Origin: Nephrocerus scutellatus
Taxonomy: Eukaryota > Arthropoda > Insecta > Diptera > Pipunculidae
Assembly (NCBI GenBank): GCA_947095585.1
Contig: OX352763.1
Coordinates: 61,289,016 to 61,353,015 of the forward strand
DNA: 64,000 bases
Direction: 5' to 3'
Positions 39,303-49,445 of the stretch are shown piece by piece. Position 1 is the stretch's first letter. The number at the start of each line of letters is the position of its first letter. Below the pieces are notes generated by a model. That model was not told the origin of the DNA, did no database searches, and worked only from the letters and a program-made list of their open reading frames with translations. Made by a program: the position numbers and the translations under genes.

Positions 39303-40373
39303 CAAGAATGATAAAATATAAGATTGCGCATTGCGCGTGTCGGCCATATTGACAATCGTTGATGACGTAGGCTGTGACCAAGAAAGTAAACAAAACAAAA
39401 ACGACCATACGGGGAAGTAATAAAGGAATTTTCGCAGAAAAATAAATTTGATTTTACGGAAGCTTTTTAATAATTAAACATTGTTTTTATATATTATATC
39501 AGTATATTTAAATTTATTTTATAGTGTTTATATATTTTTCCTGCCGTTGAGCTCGTACGGACATTCTTTTTATTTATTTCAGATTAGTCTGGTTGTTGGC
39601 TGTTGGGGAAATTTGAAACAATAAGTAAAATAACCAGCATTCAAGTTAGACAGACTCAAGACACTTTCTTTACTTGGGTTAATCACCTTTCTGAAGGAGA
39701 ATTATCAAGACTCAAAAATTGGGTTGATGAAACACATTAACGCCTTAGACATTATCTTCAAAAAATTCAATGGAGAATCAGTAACGATTTGCAAAGAATA
39801 TTTAAAAACACAAATAAAGAACAGTTTGCAAATACCTTACGATTTAAGTACTAAAAAACTATTTTTAGAGCGAGAATGTTTCAGAATAAAAAAGCTCAAC
39901 AAAGAAATGAAAGTTTAAAAAAATCACAACTTAATTTAACTAACAAACCGGCCATTTTCAGGGCCACCGAATACTTTCTAAAGAGATATATTTATTAATT
40001 ATTAATTAATTATCAAATAAAGTTTAGGAAATCGTTTGTTGGAAACGTATAAAACACAAGCAAAATAAAAATACCATCAACATAATTCATAGCAAACATC
40101 CAAATCGGTCAATCTCATGGCCACCGAATACTTTTTAAAGAGATATATTTATTCAATACACTAATTAATAAGTTAATAAACAACAATAAAGGATAATAAT
40201 AAAACATTAAACAGCAATAAAAGATGTAAAAACTAACTAATTGTACAACAACCACACGTAAAACTCAAGCAAACAAGCAACAACAAGAGCTCTCATGTCA
40301 CAGGTGACGTACATGCGCAGAAGTTTTCCATTTTAAACAACGATCAGCGCAATCTGTTATTCTATCATTCTTG
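39303..40373 (+). mobile_element. 1.08-kb TIR transposon, unit 6
   Basis: 1071 bp with the same ends and flanks. Confidence 0.85.
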
Positions 40374-40389
40374 GGTGTTGTGTGCGTTA

Positions 40390-40644
40390 GAGTCCCCGCA
40401 CACTAGAGACTTTCTGTCGGCCGATAGTTTGAATCAGTATGAACATGTATGCAAGTGCGCAGACTACAACGATTTGGTATCGGCCGATAAATAAGTTGAA
40501 TGTGCGACACGATTGCCATTCAACTTTGCCTTTGTCTGTGCACTCACCACTAACCCGGCTGTTTAATCGGCACAGTGTTCGCACTAGCAGCCCAAAACGA
40601 CCAAACTATCGGCCGATAAAAAAGTCGCTAGTGTTCGGGGACTC
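40390..40644. mobile_element. 255-bp MITE, unit 6
   Basis: Same as unit 1, TTA on both sides. Confidence 0.87.
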
Positions 40645-40715
40645 TTAGTATGATTTTTTAACGCGTGCGTATTACTTGGTTTTGTTCTTCTGTTAAGTGC
40701 AGTACTGTTGTTACA

Positions 40716-41603
40716 CATTTTGATTTTGTGAACGGAGTATATTCCAGGATACTTGGGAGTATATTAAAGCACACGATCAAAAAATTTATTCAAAAAAGTT
40801 CGAATAGAAAAATAATAAACACTTTTATATTAAAAACCTATTTTTTAATTGATTTTTTGACTTTTTTGCAATTGCACAAAATATTGATATTCTCTACAAC
40901 TCATAATACAAAGTTTGGTTTGAGTTATATATATATATATATTATAGATATAAAAGATGCTCAAAATGTCCTCCATTTTTTTTTTAAATTAAAGCATCAA
41001 AGCTCTCAAACGGATGCAGATGCAAGATAATCACTTAGATCTTAGCCTATACAATTATCAGTCAAACAAAACTAAGTTGGCTGCTCTCCGATAAATATTT
41101 TGGAAGTTATAGTTTAACATTTGTGTGTATTTTTTTCTGAACAACAATTTTTAAACACCCTGCATCTGAAAGGATATAAAAAATTGACCACCCTCCCATA
41201 AAATTTTTTTTCAGAATGAACCAAGGAATCATCCCTTAACGGATTGGCATCCCAAACCCGACCACCCTGTATAATTCCATGCTTATGTGTTCCTGTGTTT
41301 CATTATGTCTACTTAAGTACGATTATCTACTTATACTTTTATTATTTTATTACTCCAACTGAATACTGGAAAAATCAGCTGGAACAACTGGCGACAATTT
41401 TTTTAGTTACACTAACCCAAAGAAAGAAACCGCACCACACAACAATAAAATATGCTATACACCTTGTACGTATACGAACTCACATTTCCACTCACTTTTG
41501 AGTTGGCCAACAGCTGTAGTGAACTCCTTAACTGCGATAAACTAGTTCCGTAAACTAATTTTTAATAACCAATTCGGTAACTAACTTGGCAAAAATAAAA
41601 CAA
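40716..41603. repeat. 0.9-kb segment with damaged foldback element, unit 6
   Basis: As in unit 3, with a further small deletion near 41402. The foldback remnant runs from about 40883 to 41269. Confidence 0.75.
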
Positions 41604-41647
41604 GAAAAGGGACTTGAACTAGTTCAAGTATACCGGTGTGTCAAGGC

Positions 41648-42000
41648 TATTATAGTCGCATCTTAGTCCCACATAACGAATTTCATGCGAATCGCTTGAG
41701 AAATTTCTTTGTTTCCGAAATTCCAGACCATAATGACCATATTCCAGAATTTTTATAGGAACAAGTCCTATAGTCGCATCTTAGTCCTACATAACGAATT
41801 TCATGCCAATTGCTTTGTCCCGAAATCTAGACCATTTTTTTTTTGTTTTTATAAAGAGACTCATTGCCAAGGGAGGACTCCCTGACTCCCCTTGCATCAC
41901 GGCAATAACTTGGGCTAAGCCCTTTATTAAAATTCAAACTAAAATAAAAATCGAAGGAATGTGATTTACAATATATCACATTCCTCACGTTTGTAGCCGG
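41648..42000. repeat. Subrepeat block, two copies, unit 6
   Basis: Only two copies (near 41653 and 41772), so one 245-bp repeat was lost or never gained. Confidence 0.85.
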
Positions 42001-43903
42001 TTTTAATTTATTTTCTCAGAATTCTCTCTGATTCATTGAAAAAGCAATGCGAAAAAACGAACAAGAAAACTAAAACGACGTGAGTCTAAATGCTTTCATC
42101 AATGGATCATGGTCAGGGAAAACTACAAAAAACCTTGACCAAGAAAATATTACAAATTTTAAAAATATTGTAAATAATACTGATACAACAATTATTTTTT
42201 TTTATATATTTAATTTATATTTTATATTTTATAAACAGTTTATGAGCAATTCATCCTTCATGAATGTGTTAAAGGCTAATTTGAAGGCCTGCAGATAATA
42301 AGATTCGGGAAACACGGGCTCGACCAATTGATTCCACATCGAAGAGACTCTCGGAAAAAAGGAGAATTTAAAGTGTTGGGTTCTACATGAAAAAAGTTTT
42401 AAGGTAAATCTATGTTGATTGGACCTTAAACGAGTGTTGACGTTGCTGACAAAAGGGACTGGAACTAGAGAACGGGTTTCTAAAGAACATATATCGTAGT
42501 AAAATTTGTAGAAAACAGATAAAGCTCCTACATTTCGTCTCTGCACCAATGTATCAAGAGACGAAGTAATGGTTACATCGTTTATCAAACGCATAACTCT
42601 ATTTTGAATTCTATCAAGATAAAGCAAATGCGATCTTGGAGCCCCACCCGACACACATGATTTAAATTCTTCAATTGGTCTAACATAAGATTTATATAAT
42701 CCTAATGCTTCAGAAGGAGTGAAGTAGAAGCCCAAACATTGGCTAGCTCTTTTGAAATAAATATGTTCCTTCCAGGAAAGATCACTTGATACTTTTAAAC
42801 CTAACAACTTGAGTGAATCTGATTTCGCGATAGGGGCACGATTAATAACAGGTGGAACGTAATGTTGAATTGTCTTCTGAGAAAAAAGACAAGACTGGAA
42901 TTTATTTGGGTTAAATTCTACTCTATTAGAAATGCCCCAATCGAGAATGACTTGAATATTCGACAGAATAGTCAATTCATTAATTCAGGCGAACTATTCA
43001 AGCGAGAATTGCATTCTTTTTGACTGACAAACTCAATGGTAGCCGATAATGTTGTATCATCAGCAAAGGAATAGATATCACAGGTTGTAGAAGATATCAG
43101 GTCGTTGATATATATCAAGAAGAGCGTGGGCGACAAGGATGACCATTGAGGCACGCCAGCATTGATCCCATGTGAAGCTGAAGATATACCATTTAATACA
43201 ACTTTTGTTTTACGGTTCCATAAATAATTCTCAATCCATGCAATGAGAAAGGTGTGTAAGTTCAGCGCACGATTCTTATTAATAAAACAATTATGCCATA
43301 CATGCCATGGACAATAAGAGCGATTTTTACGAAATCCATACTGCACATCGGAGAAAAACCCATTCGAATCCAGATAGCTCATTAGTCTGAAATTAATTAT
43401 AGATTCCATTACCTTCGATAGAACCAACAACAAAGCAATAGGACGGTAGTGAGTAGGTGCCATCTATCACCTTTTTTCGGAACAGGTTGAATATTTGTTA
43501 TTTCCCAAATTGATGGAAAAACACTTGACTTTATTGAGAGATGAAAGAGATGCTAAGAGGTTTTGCCAAAGTATGATGACATCTTTTCAATACTAATGGC
43601 GGAATACCGTCGGGGCCAGTCGCTTTATTGGGGTCAAGTTCTTTAACAATCTTTGAAACAACCCGTGGCCGGAAATAGATTTTAGACATACCTAAGCCTA
43701 GATTCTGGAGAATTGGAGGGCTTTGGTTAGTTAAAGGCAGGGTAGACGCACAAGCTAAATGAGAAGCTAAGAGATTAGCTTTCTCAATATCAGTTCTATA
43801 ATGAATACCATTAAACAATAAAGAAGGAATAGACGAAGTATTGTCTTCAAAGTTTCTTTTAACCAATGCAGCAAACGACCACATTCCAGAATTATCTAGA
43901 AAT
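42001..43903 (-). mobile_element. LINE-A 3' half, units 6/7
   Basis: Diverged copy. C-terminal part 42229-42975, palm 42972-43463. The linker is fused in frame with LINE-B thumb sequence over 43531-43989, so the LINE-B/LINE-A junction can be read straight through in this copy. Confidence 0.9.
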
Positions 43904-44782
43904 AATTGTATTGATATGATAATACCAGATAAACTCTCGTGAAGTATGAAACCAAGGCTCTTGAGACTCTGAGAGAATGGCACAGACATTCCGTTAAGGA
44001 TAATTGGGCTAAGCAGGTGGGAAATTGTATACTATAAAGTACCATAGCCTATATGGTACTATAAAGTACCATAGCCTGACTCTTAAACCCTCGTTTATCG
44101 TGAGGTTGTTGTTATTGACACAGTAATAGATAGACATAAGGTCATTCTTTACCTCTGAAACACATGACGTAAGTTCGGCAAGAGGTGCAAAGTGAAGTAG
44201 CTGTGCATCATCGGCAAGGAGTTGGATTTGAGAAGAACAGGGTACAAGAGGAAGATCGTTTGTAAAGAAAGAAAAAAGCAGGGGGCCCCAAAGATGTCCC
44301 CCAGGGATCTTTCAGCAAGGGCAGGAACAAATCTCCCCCACTGTGATAGATTGAGACCGATTGGTCAAGTATGAATGAACTAGGTTAATAGAAGGGCTAG
44401 ACAATTTAAAATGAAACGAGGGTTTGGACAAAAGAATATTATGGTCAATACTATCGAAAGCTTTGCAGAAATTAAGGAGAATAAGAACTGTGACCCAACC
44501 CTGGTCCATATTCTTTCGAGCAAACTCAGTGATATCAGTTATAGTAGAGGTAGTACTGTCAAACTTCCTAAAACCACTCTGAAAAGGGCTAAGTAAGGAA
44601 TTATCGTTGAGGTATAATGTTAATTGGTTTTTGATAAGACGCTCGCAGACCTTGGATAGAGCTGGGAGGATGCTAATGGGCCTCAAGTTAGTAATTACAT
44701 AAGAATTACCTTTTTTAGGGATGGGAATAACACGAGCCCTCTTCCAAGCCAATAGCGAGACAACACTATAATTTCTTATATA
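43904..44782 (-). mobile_element. LINE-B fragment, unit 7
   Basis: Same RT fragment. A private short tandem duplication (tactataaagtaccatagcc twice, near 44029-44076) is present. Confidence 0.85.
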
Positions 44783-45934
44783 CCGGGTGACTGACACGAG
44801 GTGTTACCAACTTCGGACTGTCATTGCTGTCAAAGCAGTGATGACAGAGCGCTCAAATTTACACTAATCATTCATTCCATTGTTTACAAGCGTACAAAAG
44901 CATTTTAGTGGGAAATATTCAGAAAAAAATTATCCGCAATGAAATTCAACCATGTGAATAAAATGTTTGTGTATCGCACCATAAATCGTTATAACGATAC
45001 TGACAGCATTGCAAAACGCCATGGTGGTGGACCGAAACGCACTGCAACATCGCCGGATATCATTCGGAAGGTGAAGGCCAAATTTTCTCGGAATCCGCGC
45101 CGTAGCGTCAGAAAAATTGCTCTTGAGGCGAACATTTCGCTCGAACGGATGTACCACATATTGAAGGATCATCTTGGACTAAAGGCCTTGACATTCCAAA
45201 AAACGCATGGTCTCACCGATGCTCAAAAAAAGTTAGAGTGGAAAGAGCAAAGGAGTTGTTACGCTTGCACGATAGTGGCGATTTGCCGAATTTGATTTTC
45301 TCCGATGAGTCACCGTTCATTATTGAGCAATATGTGAACAAGCAAAAATACCGCATTTACTTGCCCGGCCGTTCTACTGAAAATATGGACCAACGGATTG
45401 CCACTCGAAACCAAGCGCCGACGATGGTGATGGTTTGGGCCGCCGTAACGGCCGAAAGCCGTTCACCGCTCGCTTTTTGGACCGTGACATCAAGATAAAT
45501 GCTCAAATTTATCGGAATCATGTGTTGGAGGGAGCGTTGAAGCCTTGGGCACAAAAACATTTTGGACGCAGAGCCTGGACATTTCAACAGGACTCGACGC
45601 CGACTCATAAAGCGCGCGTCAATCAAGATTGGCTGAGAAACAACGTTCCGCGGTACATTTCCTCTGCCCAATGGCCATCAAATTCACCGGATGCAAATCC
45701 TCTAGATTTCTCGGTTTAAAGTATTTTGAAAAGCAGGGTTGGGACAAAAAAATACCAAAGTGTCGATCATCTCAAGCAAGCGCTTCGCCGGGAATGGGCC
45801 AAAATACCGCAGAGCCACTTTCGTGATGCATGCAATAGCTTTGTCGTCCGTTTGAAGGCCATAATCACGGCTAATGGTGACCGAAAACTGCTAATGCAAC
45901 ACTTCTAATGCCACACTTCCTGTCAGTCACCCTG
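44783..45934 (+). mobile_element. DD37D mariner-like transposon, unit 7 (least damaged coding start)
   Basis: 1152 bp. The left TIR is normal. The right end is shortened and degenerate before GTCAGTCACCCTG. The first frame is open for 118 codons from 44939 because codon 72 is TAC (45152-45154) instead of the TAG in units 1-6. It then shifts frame near 45238 and again near 45435. A TAA at 45717 breaks the last frame after the third catalytic Asp, after which the C-terminal domain continues to 45908. This copy is closest to the ancestral transposase. Confidence 0.93.
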
Positions 45935-45936
45935 TA

Positions 45937-46429
45937 TTAAGCATTGACTAGAGGGAGTACCTCTGTATTCGTCCATCTGCTGTCAACATAGGCACCAAAA
46001 TGGTTAGTTGCAGTGGGTACAACCATACAATACAATTTATATCTATTCATCCTAAAAATTATAGGTTAGACACGTGAAATGTCAAAATTTTGGACAACAA
46101 CGCTTGAAGCTTTTATTCAAAGCTAATACTTATATTTATAAAACAAATAAACATTCATTTTCATAATGTATGTGTATCAATTAACAATAAATATTTAATA
46201 TAACAACTTCATATTCAATTAATTAAATTATATATTTTCTTCTTCCAAGCCAGATGGTGCAAGGAAACCTTTGTAACCCGCTTCCGACGCCAATGGGTAT
46301 AATATTTAGTTCGTTCAACAAATCAAAATCAAATCAACAATATAATCGCCACCTGTCAAAATAAGTTGGCCTATTATGGTCGCCAAAGTGAGTACATACC
46401 TGCAGAACCTCATATTTGCAGTGTTAGTA
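45937..46429. other. Unit 7 backbone (no gene seen)
   Basis: Diverged version of the 2996-3462 flank with small insertions such as ggttagttgcagtgggtac near 45999. No element or gene recognised. Confidence 0.55.
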
Positions 46430-46445
46430 GGTGTTGTGTGCGTTA
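46430..46445. other. Paired empty target sites for the TIR transposon and the MITE
   Basis: GGTGTTGTG (46430-46438) occurs once, followed by TGCG and a single TTA (46443-46445), then gtatgattttttaacg, exactly as expected if neither element had inserted. In units 1-6 both targets are duplicated around the two elements. Confidence 0.9.
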
Positions 46446-46510
46446 GTATGATTTTTTAACGCGTGCGTATTACTTGGTTTTGTTCTTCTGTCAAGTGCAG
46501 TACTGCTGTT

Positions 46511-47757
46511 ACACATTTTGCATTTTGTGAACAGAGTATATTCCAGGATACTTGGGAGTATATTGAAGCACACGATCAAAATATTTATAAAAAAATTAAA
46601 AAAATCCAATAGAAAAATAATTAACACTTTTATATGACAAACCTATTTTTTAATTGATTTTTCGACTTTTCTGCAATTGCACAAAATATACAGGCTGTTC
46701 GGGTTTGGGATGCTAATCCGTTAAGGTTGTTCCTTGGTTCATTCTGACAAAAAAATCATATGGGAATGGGGGGTCAATTTTTGATATCATTTGACATGCA
46801 GGGTGCAGTTGTTCAGAAAAACAATACACACAAATATTTAACTGTAGGTTCCAAAATATATATAAAAAAATATGATATTTTATAAAATTCAATTGTTCTC
46901 AAAAAAAACCGTTATAATTTTTTTTAACCTTATTTTAATTCGCTTTAAGATTCTCTACAACTCATAATACAAAGTTTGGATTGAGACTCTCGATTTATTG
47001 CGGTATAAAGGTTTAAATATGTAATGAAAAAATTAACATTTTATTTTTAAATATTTTATTAGGTAAAATTATTACATGTAGTATAACGATGCTCAAAATG
47101 TCCTTCAAGTTTTTTTTTAAATTAAAGCATCATAGCTCTAAAACGGATGCAGATGCAAGATAACCACTTGGATCTTAGCCTATACAATTATCAGTCAAAT
47201 AAAACTAAGTTGGTTGTTCTCCGATAAATATTTTGGAAGTTACAGTTTAATATCTTAAGGATATAAAAAATTGACACCCCTCCCATAAATTTTTTTTCTT
47301 AGAATGAACCAAGGAATAAACCCTTAACGGATTGGCATCCCACACCCGACCACCCTGTATAATTACAGGCTTATGTGTTCCTGTGTTTCATTATTTCTAC
47401 TTAAGTACGATTATCTACTTATACTTTTATTATTTTATTACGTATACTCCAACTGAATACTGGAAAAATCAGCTGGAAAAAGTTGTAGGTTTCTTTGAAA
47501 ATTATCGTATAATAAATTTTTTTAGTATATTCTGTCATTAAAGTTACACTAACCCAAAGAAAGAAACCGCACCACACAACAATAAAATTGTATGCTATAC
47601 ACCTTGTACGTATACGAACTCACATTTCACTTTTCACATTTCAACTCACTTTTGCGATCGGCCAACAGCTGTAGTTAGCTTGTTAACTGCGATAAACTAG
47701 TTCCGTAAACTAATTTTTAATAAACCAATTCGGTAACTTACTTGGCAAAAATAAAAC
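46511..47757. repeat. 1.2-kb segment, unit 7 (full form)
   Basis: Full-length version of the 0.9-kb segment of units 3, 4 and 6. It contains the complete TA-flanked foldback element described separately. AT-rich, no gene. Confidence 0.75.
46691..47357. mobile_element. 667-bp foldback MITE with about 95-bp TIRs and TA duplication
   Basis: The left end begins CAGGCTGTTCGGGTTTGGGA and the right end, inverted, begins CAGGGTGGTCGGGTGTGGGA. The two arms continue to match imperfectly (ATCCGTTAAGG, TTCCTTGGTTCATTCT, GTCAATTTTT) for about 95 bases. TA flanks at 46689-46690 and 47358-47359 fit a Tc1/mariner-type non-autonomous element. No coding capacity is seen. In units 3, 4 and 6 the left arm and some interior are deleted. 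Confidence 0.8.
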
Positions 47758-47777
47758 ATATGCCGGTGTGTCAAGGC

Positions 47778-48240
47778 TATTATAGTCGCATCTTAGTCCC
47801 ACATAACAAATTTCATGCGAATCGCTTGAGAAATTTCTTTGTTCCCGAAATTCCAGACCATAATGACTATATTCCAGAATTTTCATAATAACAAGTCTTA
47901 TAGTCGCATCTTAGTCCTACATACCGAATCGCTTGAGAAATTGCTTTGTTCCCGAAATTCTAGGCCATAATGACTATATTCCAGAATTTCCATAAGAACA
48001 AGTCCTAAAGTCCCATCTTAGTCCTATATAACGATTTTCATGCGAATCGCTTCAGAAATTGCTTTGTTCCCGAAATTCTAGACAATAATGACCATATTCC
48101 AGAATTTCCATAGGAATAAGTCTTTTAATCGCATCTTAGTCCTACATACCGAATTTCATGCGAATTGCTTGAGAAATTGCTTTGTTCCCGAAACTCCAGA
48201 CCATAATGATTATATTCCATAATTTCCATAGGAACAAGTC
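47778..48240. repeat. Subrepeat block, four diverged copies, unit 7
   Basis: Four copies of about 115-120 bp start near 47782, 47900, 48007 and 48127, each ending in accatattccagaatttccat or a close variant. They lack the T-rich/palindromic insert of units 1-6, so they show the basic 120-bp form. The array ends here. Confidence 0.8.
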
Positions 48241-48480
48241 GATTGATTTCTCCCCATTTTATTATGCTATCTAGTTCAGAATTTAACGTGCTTAACATAC
48301 GAAGTTGTTTGAGTTCCAGAAGAGAGTTTGAGGGACGTTCCTCAAACTTTTATGAGAAGCTGAGAGTGTTGTCGTCAGCGAAAGAGTGCATTTGATTAGA
48401 AGTCACAGATAAGAGATCATTAATAAAAATAAGAAAAAGTGTCCTGGACAGACCAGAGCCCTGGGGAACGCCAGCATTTA
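48241..48480 (-). mobile_element. LINE-A-related reverse transcriptase fragment
   Basis: On the minus strand this reads NAGVPQGSGLS, then an IFINDLL stretch and SFADD, followed (with a frame change) by a LNSELDSIIKWGEINR stretch. The order and motifs match LINE-A but with many differences, and the GVPQGS box is intact here. It is cut on its 5' side by the tail of LINE-C at 48481 and abuts the array at 48240. Confidence 0.85.
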
Positions 48481-49165
48481 TTTATTTATTTGCTTAATAC
48501 AAGCTTAACTTAACTTAACCTATGACTTAACCTATTGTTTTTTTTGTTTGTTTTTTTCCAACGGGCGGGCCCAGGGGCCCACTGGACTTTTTATATTTTT
48601 TTTTGTTTAATAATACTTAATAATAACACTTAATTTAAAGTGGAGAAATGTCAAGGGGAGGTATAGAGAGAATTTCTAAGGGAGGATACACTTGAATGGA
48701 AATCAAAGGTGTTCTGTGCCTTGTTGGCCAGACGCAGTATATTGGACATTGGTTCAAAATAGCCGTAGTTGTGCGGTGGTGAGGGAGACAGAAGAGCGGA
48801 ACAGATCTAAGGCTACGTTTGTTAGGGTGAAGGGAGATTATTTCTAATAGTACGGGAAAATCGATTCGGAACAGATCTAAGGCTACGTTTGTTAGGGTGA
48901 AGGGAGATTATTTCTAATAGTACGGGAAAATCGATTGTTCTAGTTAATAATTAGTGTATGAAGAGTATGTCAGCAACTTCGCGACGTTTTACAAGGGTTT
49001 GCAAGCTGATCAATTTTAGCCTGTTTTTGTAGGGGGCAGGATATAGTTGTTGGCCCATGGGAGACCGCGTAACGCAAAACGGATAAACCTGCGCTGCACA
49101 GCTTCAATTCTAAGGGAGTGGGTGTCGTGAAATGGAGAACCGAGAGAAGAATTTGCCTTTTTTAT
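48481..49165 (-). mobile_element. LINE-C 3' end with AAAT-repeat tail
   Basis: C-terminal part of a non-LTR pol on the minus strand: RTs of this type end with a stretch matching ILPPYKNRLKLISLQTLVKR and REVADILFIH, seen here near 48960-49050. The 3' UTR contains a GGGCCC-rich patch near 48565 and ends in an (AAAT)n tail at 48481-48492, which marks the insertion point into the LINE-A-related fragment. A copia element separates it from the rest of LINE-C at 53634. Confidence 0.85.
48797..48936. repeat. Perfect 70-bp tandem duplication in LINE-C
   Basis: 48797-48866 and 48867-48936 are identical, beginning cggaacagatctaaggctac. With 70 bp the frame shifts, so it also damages the reading frame. 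Confidence 0.95.
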
Positions 49166-49170
49166 AATAT
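49166..49170. other. Left target-site duplication of copia element (AATAT)
   Basis: AATAT here and at 53629-53633 flank the LTRs directly. A 5-bp duplication is usual for copia elements. Confidence 0.92.
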
Positions 49171-49323
49171 TATTGAATATATGTATTTAGTCTAACACAG
49201 AAACACACATATTGAATAAATGCTGTACGCAGTTAGTACAGTTCACTACTTGAAGCCGAACAGTGCGGTACTCTTTTTTATTGTTCTGGCATAATTCTTG
49301 TTTCTTAGAGAAATAGTTCAACA
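49171..49323 (+). repeat. Copia 5' LTR (153 bp)
   Basis: Begins TATTGAATATATG and ends TTCAACA, an imperfect TGTTGAA...TTCAACA inverted pair. Matches 53485-53628 except for a 9-bp longer stretch near 49240 and scattered changes. Confidence 0.95.
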
Positions 49324-49336
49324 GGTTATGGGCACA
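49324..49336 (+). other. Copia primer binding site
   Basis: GGTTATGGGCAC directly follows the LTR. Copia elements prime from an internal fragment of initiator tRNA-Met, whose complement contains GGTTATGGGC. Confidence 0.8.
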
Positions 49337-49445
49337 GCTGTGTTTTTTTATGTATTGCCAACAAACCGAGTGCGTAATTTTTTTTGCTGCGCACATACTC
49401 GTACCATTAATTGTCTTCGAACGTATTTTTGTTGAACCAAGTGAA

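Larger units (their letters stand above)
35810..42974. repeat. Array unit 6
   Basis: 7165 bp. LINE-A is without the 19-bp and 23-bp deletions, the mariner is without the 10-bp deletion, and the 0.9-kb segment is present. The subrepeat block has only two copies instead of three. The mariner carries a private TAA in the stretch coding for the second catalytic Asp (near 38396). Confidence 0.95.
1..48240. repeat. Tandem array (macrosatellite) of seven nested-transposon units
   Basis: One composite unit recurs seven times in head-to-tail order. Using the anchor at base 1 (attcattatttcaggcg), unit starts are 1, 6478, 12926, 20291, 27671, 35810 and 42975, giving lengths of 6477, 6448, 7365, 7380, 8139 and 7165 bp plus a final partial unit. 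Order in each unit: LINE-A, LINE-B, mariner in LINE-B, short flank, 1.08-kb TIR transposon, MITE, optional 0.9-kb segment, subrepeats, then the 3' end of the next LINE-A. Units 1-6 look nearly identical by eye and unit 7 is visibly more diverged. The shared insertions and shared junctions mean the nest formed once and was then amplified. Confidence 0.97.
42975..48240. repeat. Array unit 7, diverged edge unit with ancestral states
   Basis: This is the right edge of the array. It has no LINE-A 3' end on its right. It lacks the 1.08-kb TIR transposon and the MITE and shows their empty target sites (46430-46438 and 46443-46445). Its mariner has a Tyr codon (45152-45154) where units 1-6 share a TAG. 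Its copy of the TA-flanked foldback element is complete (46691-47357). It has more diverged subrepeats. Edge units of tandem arrays usually escape homogenisation, which fits. Confidence 0.93.
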
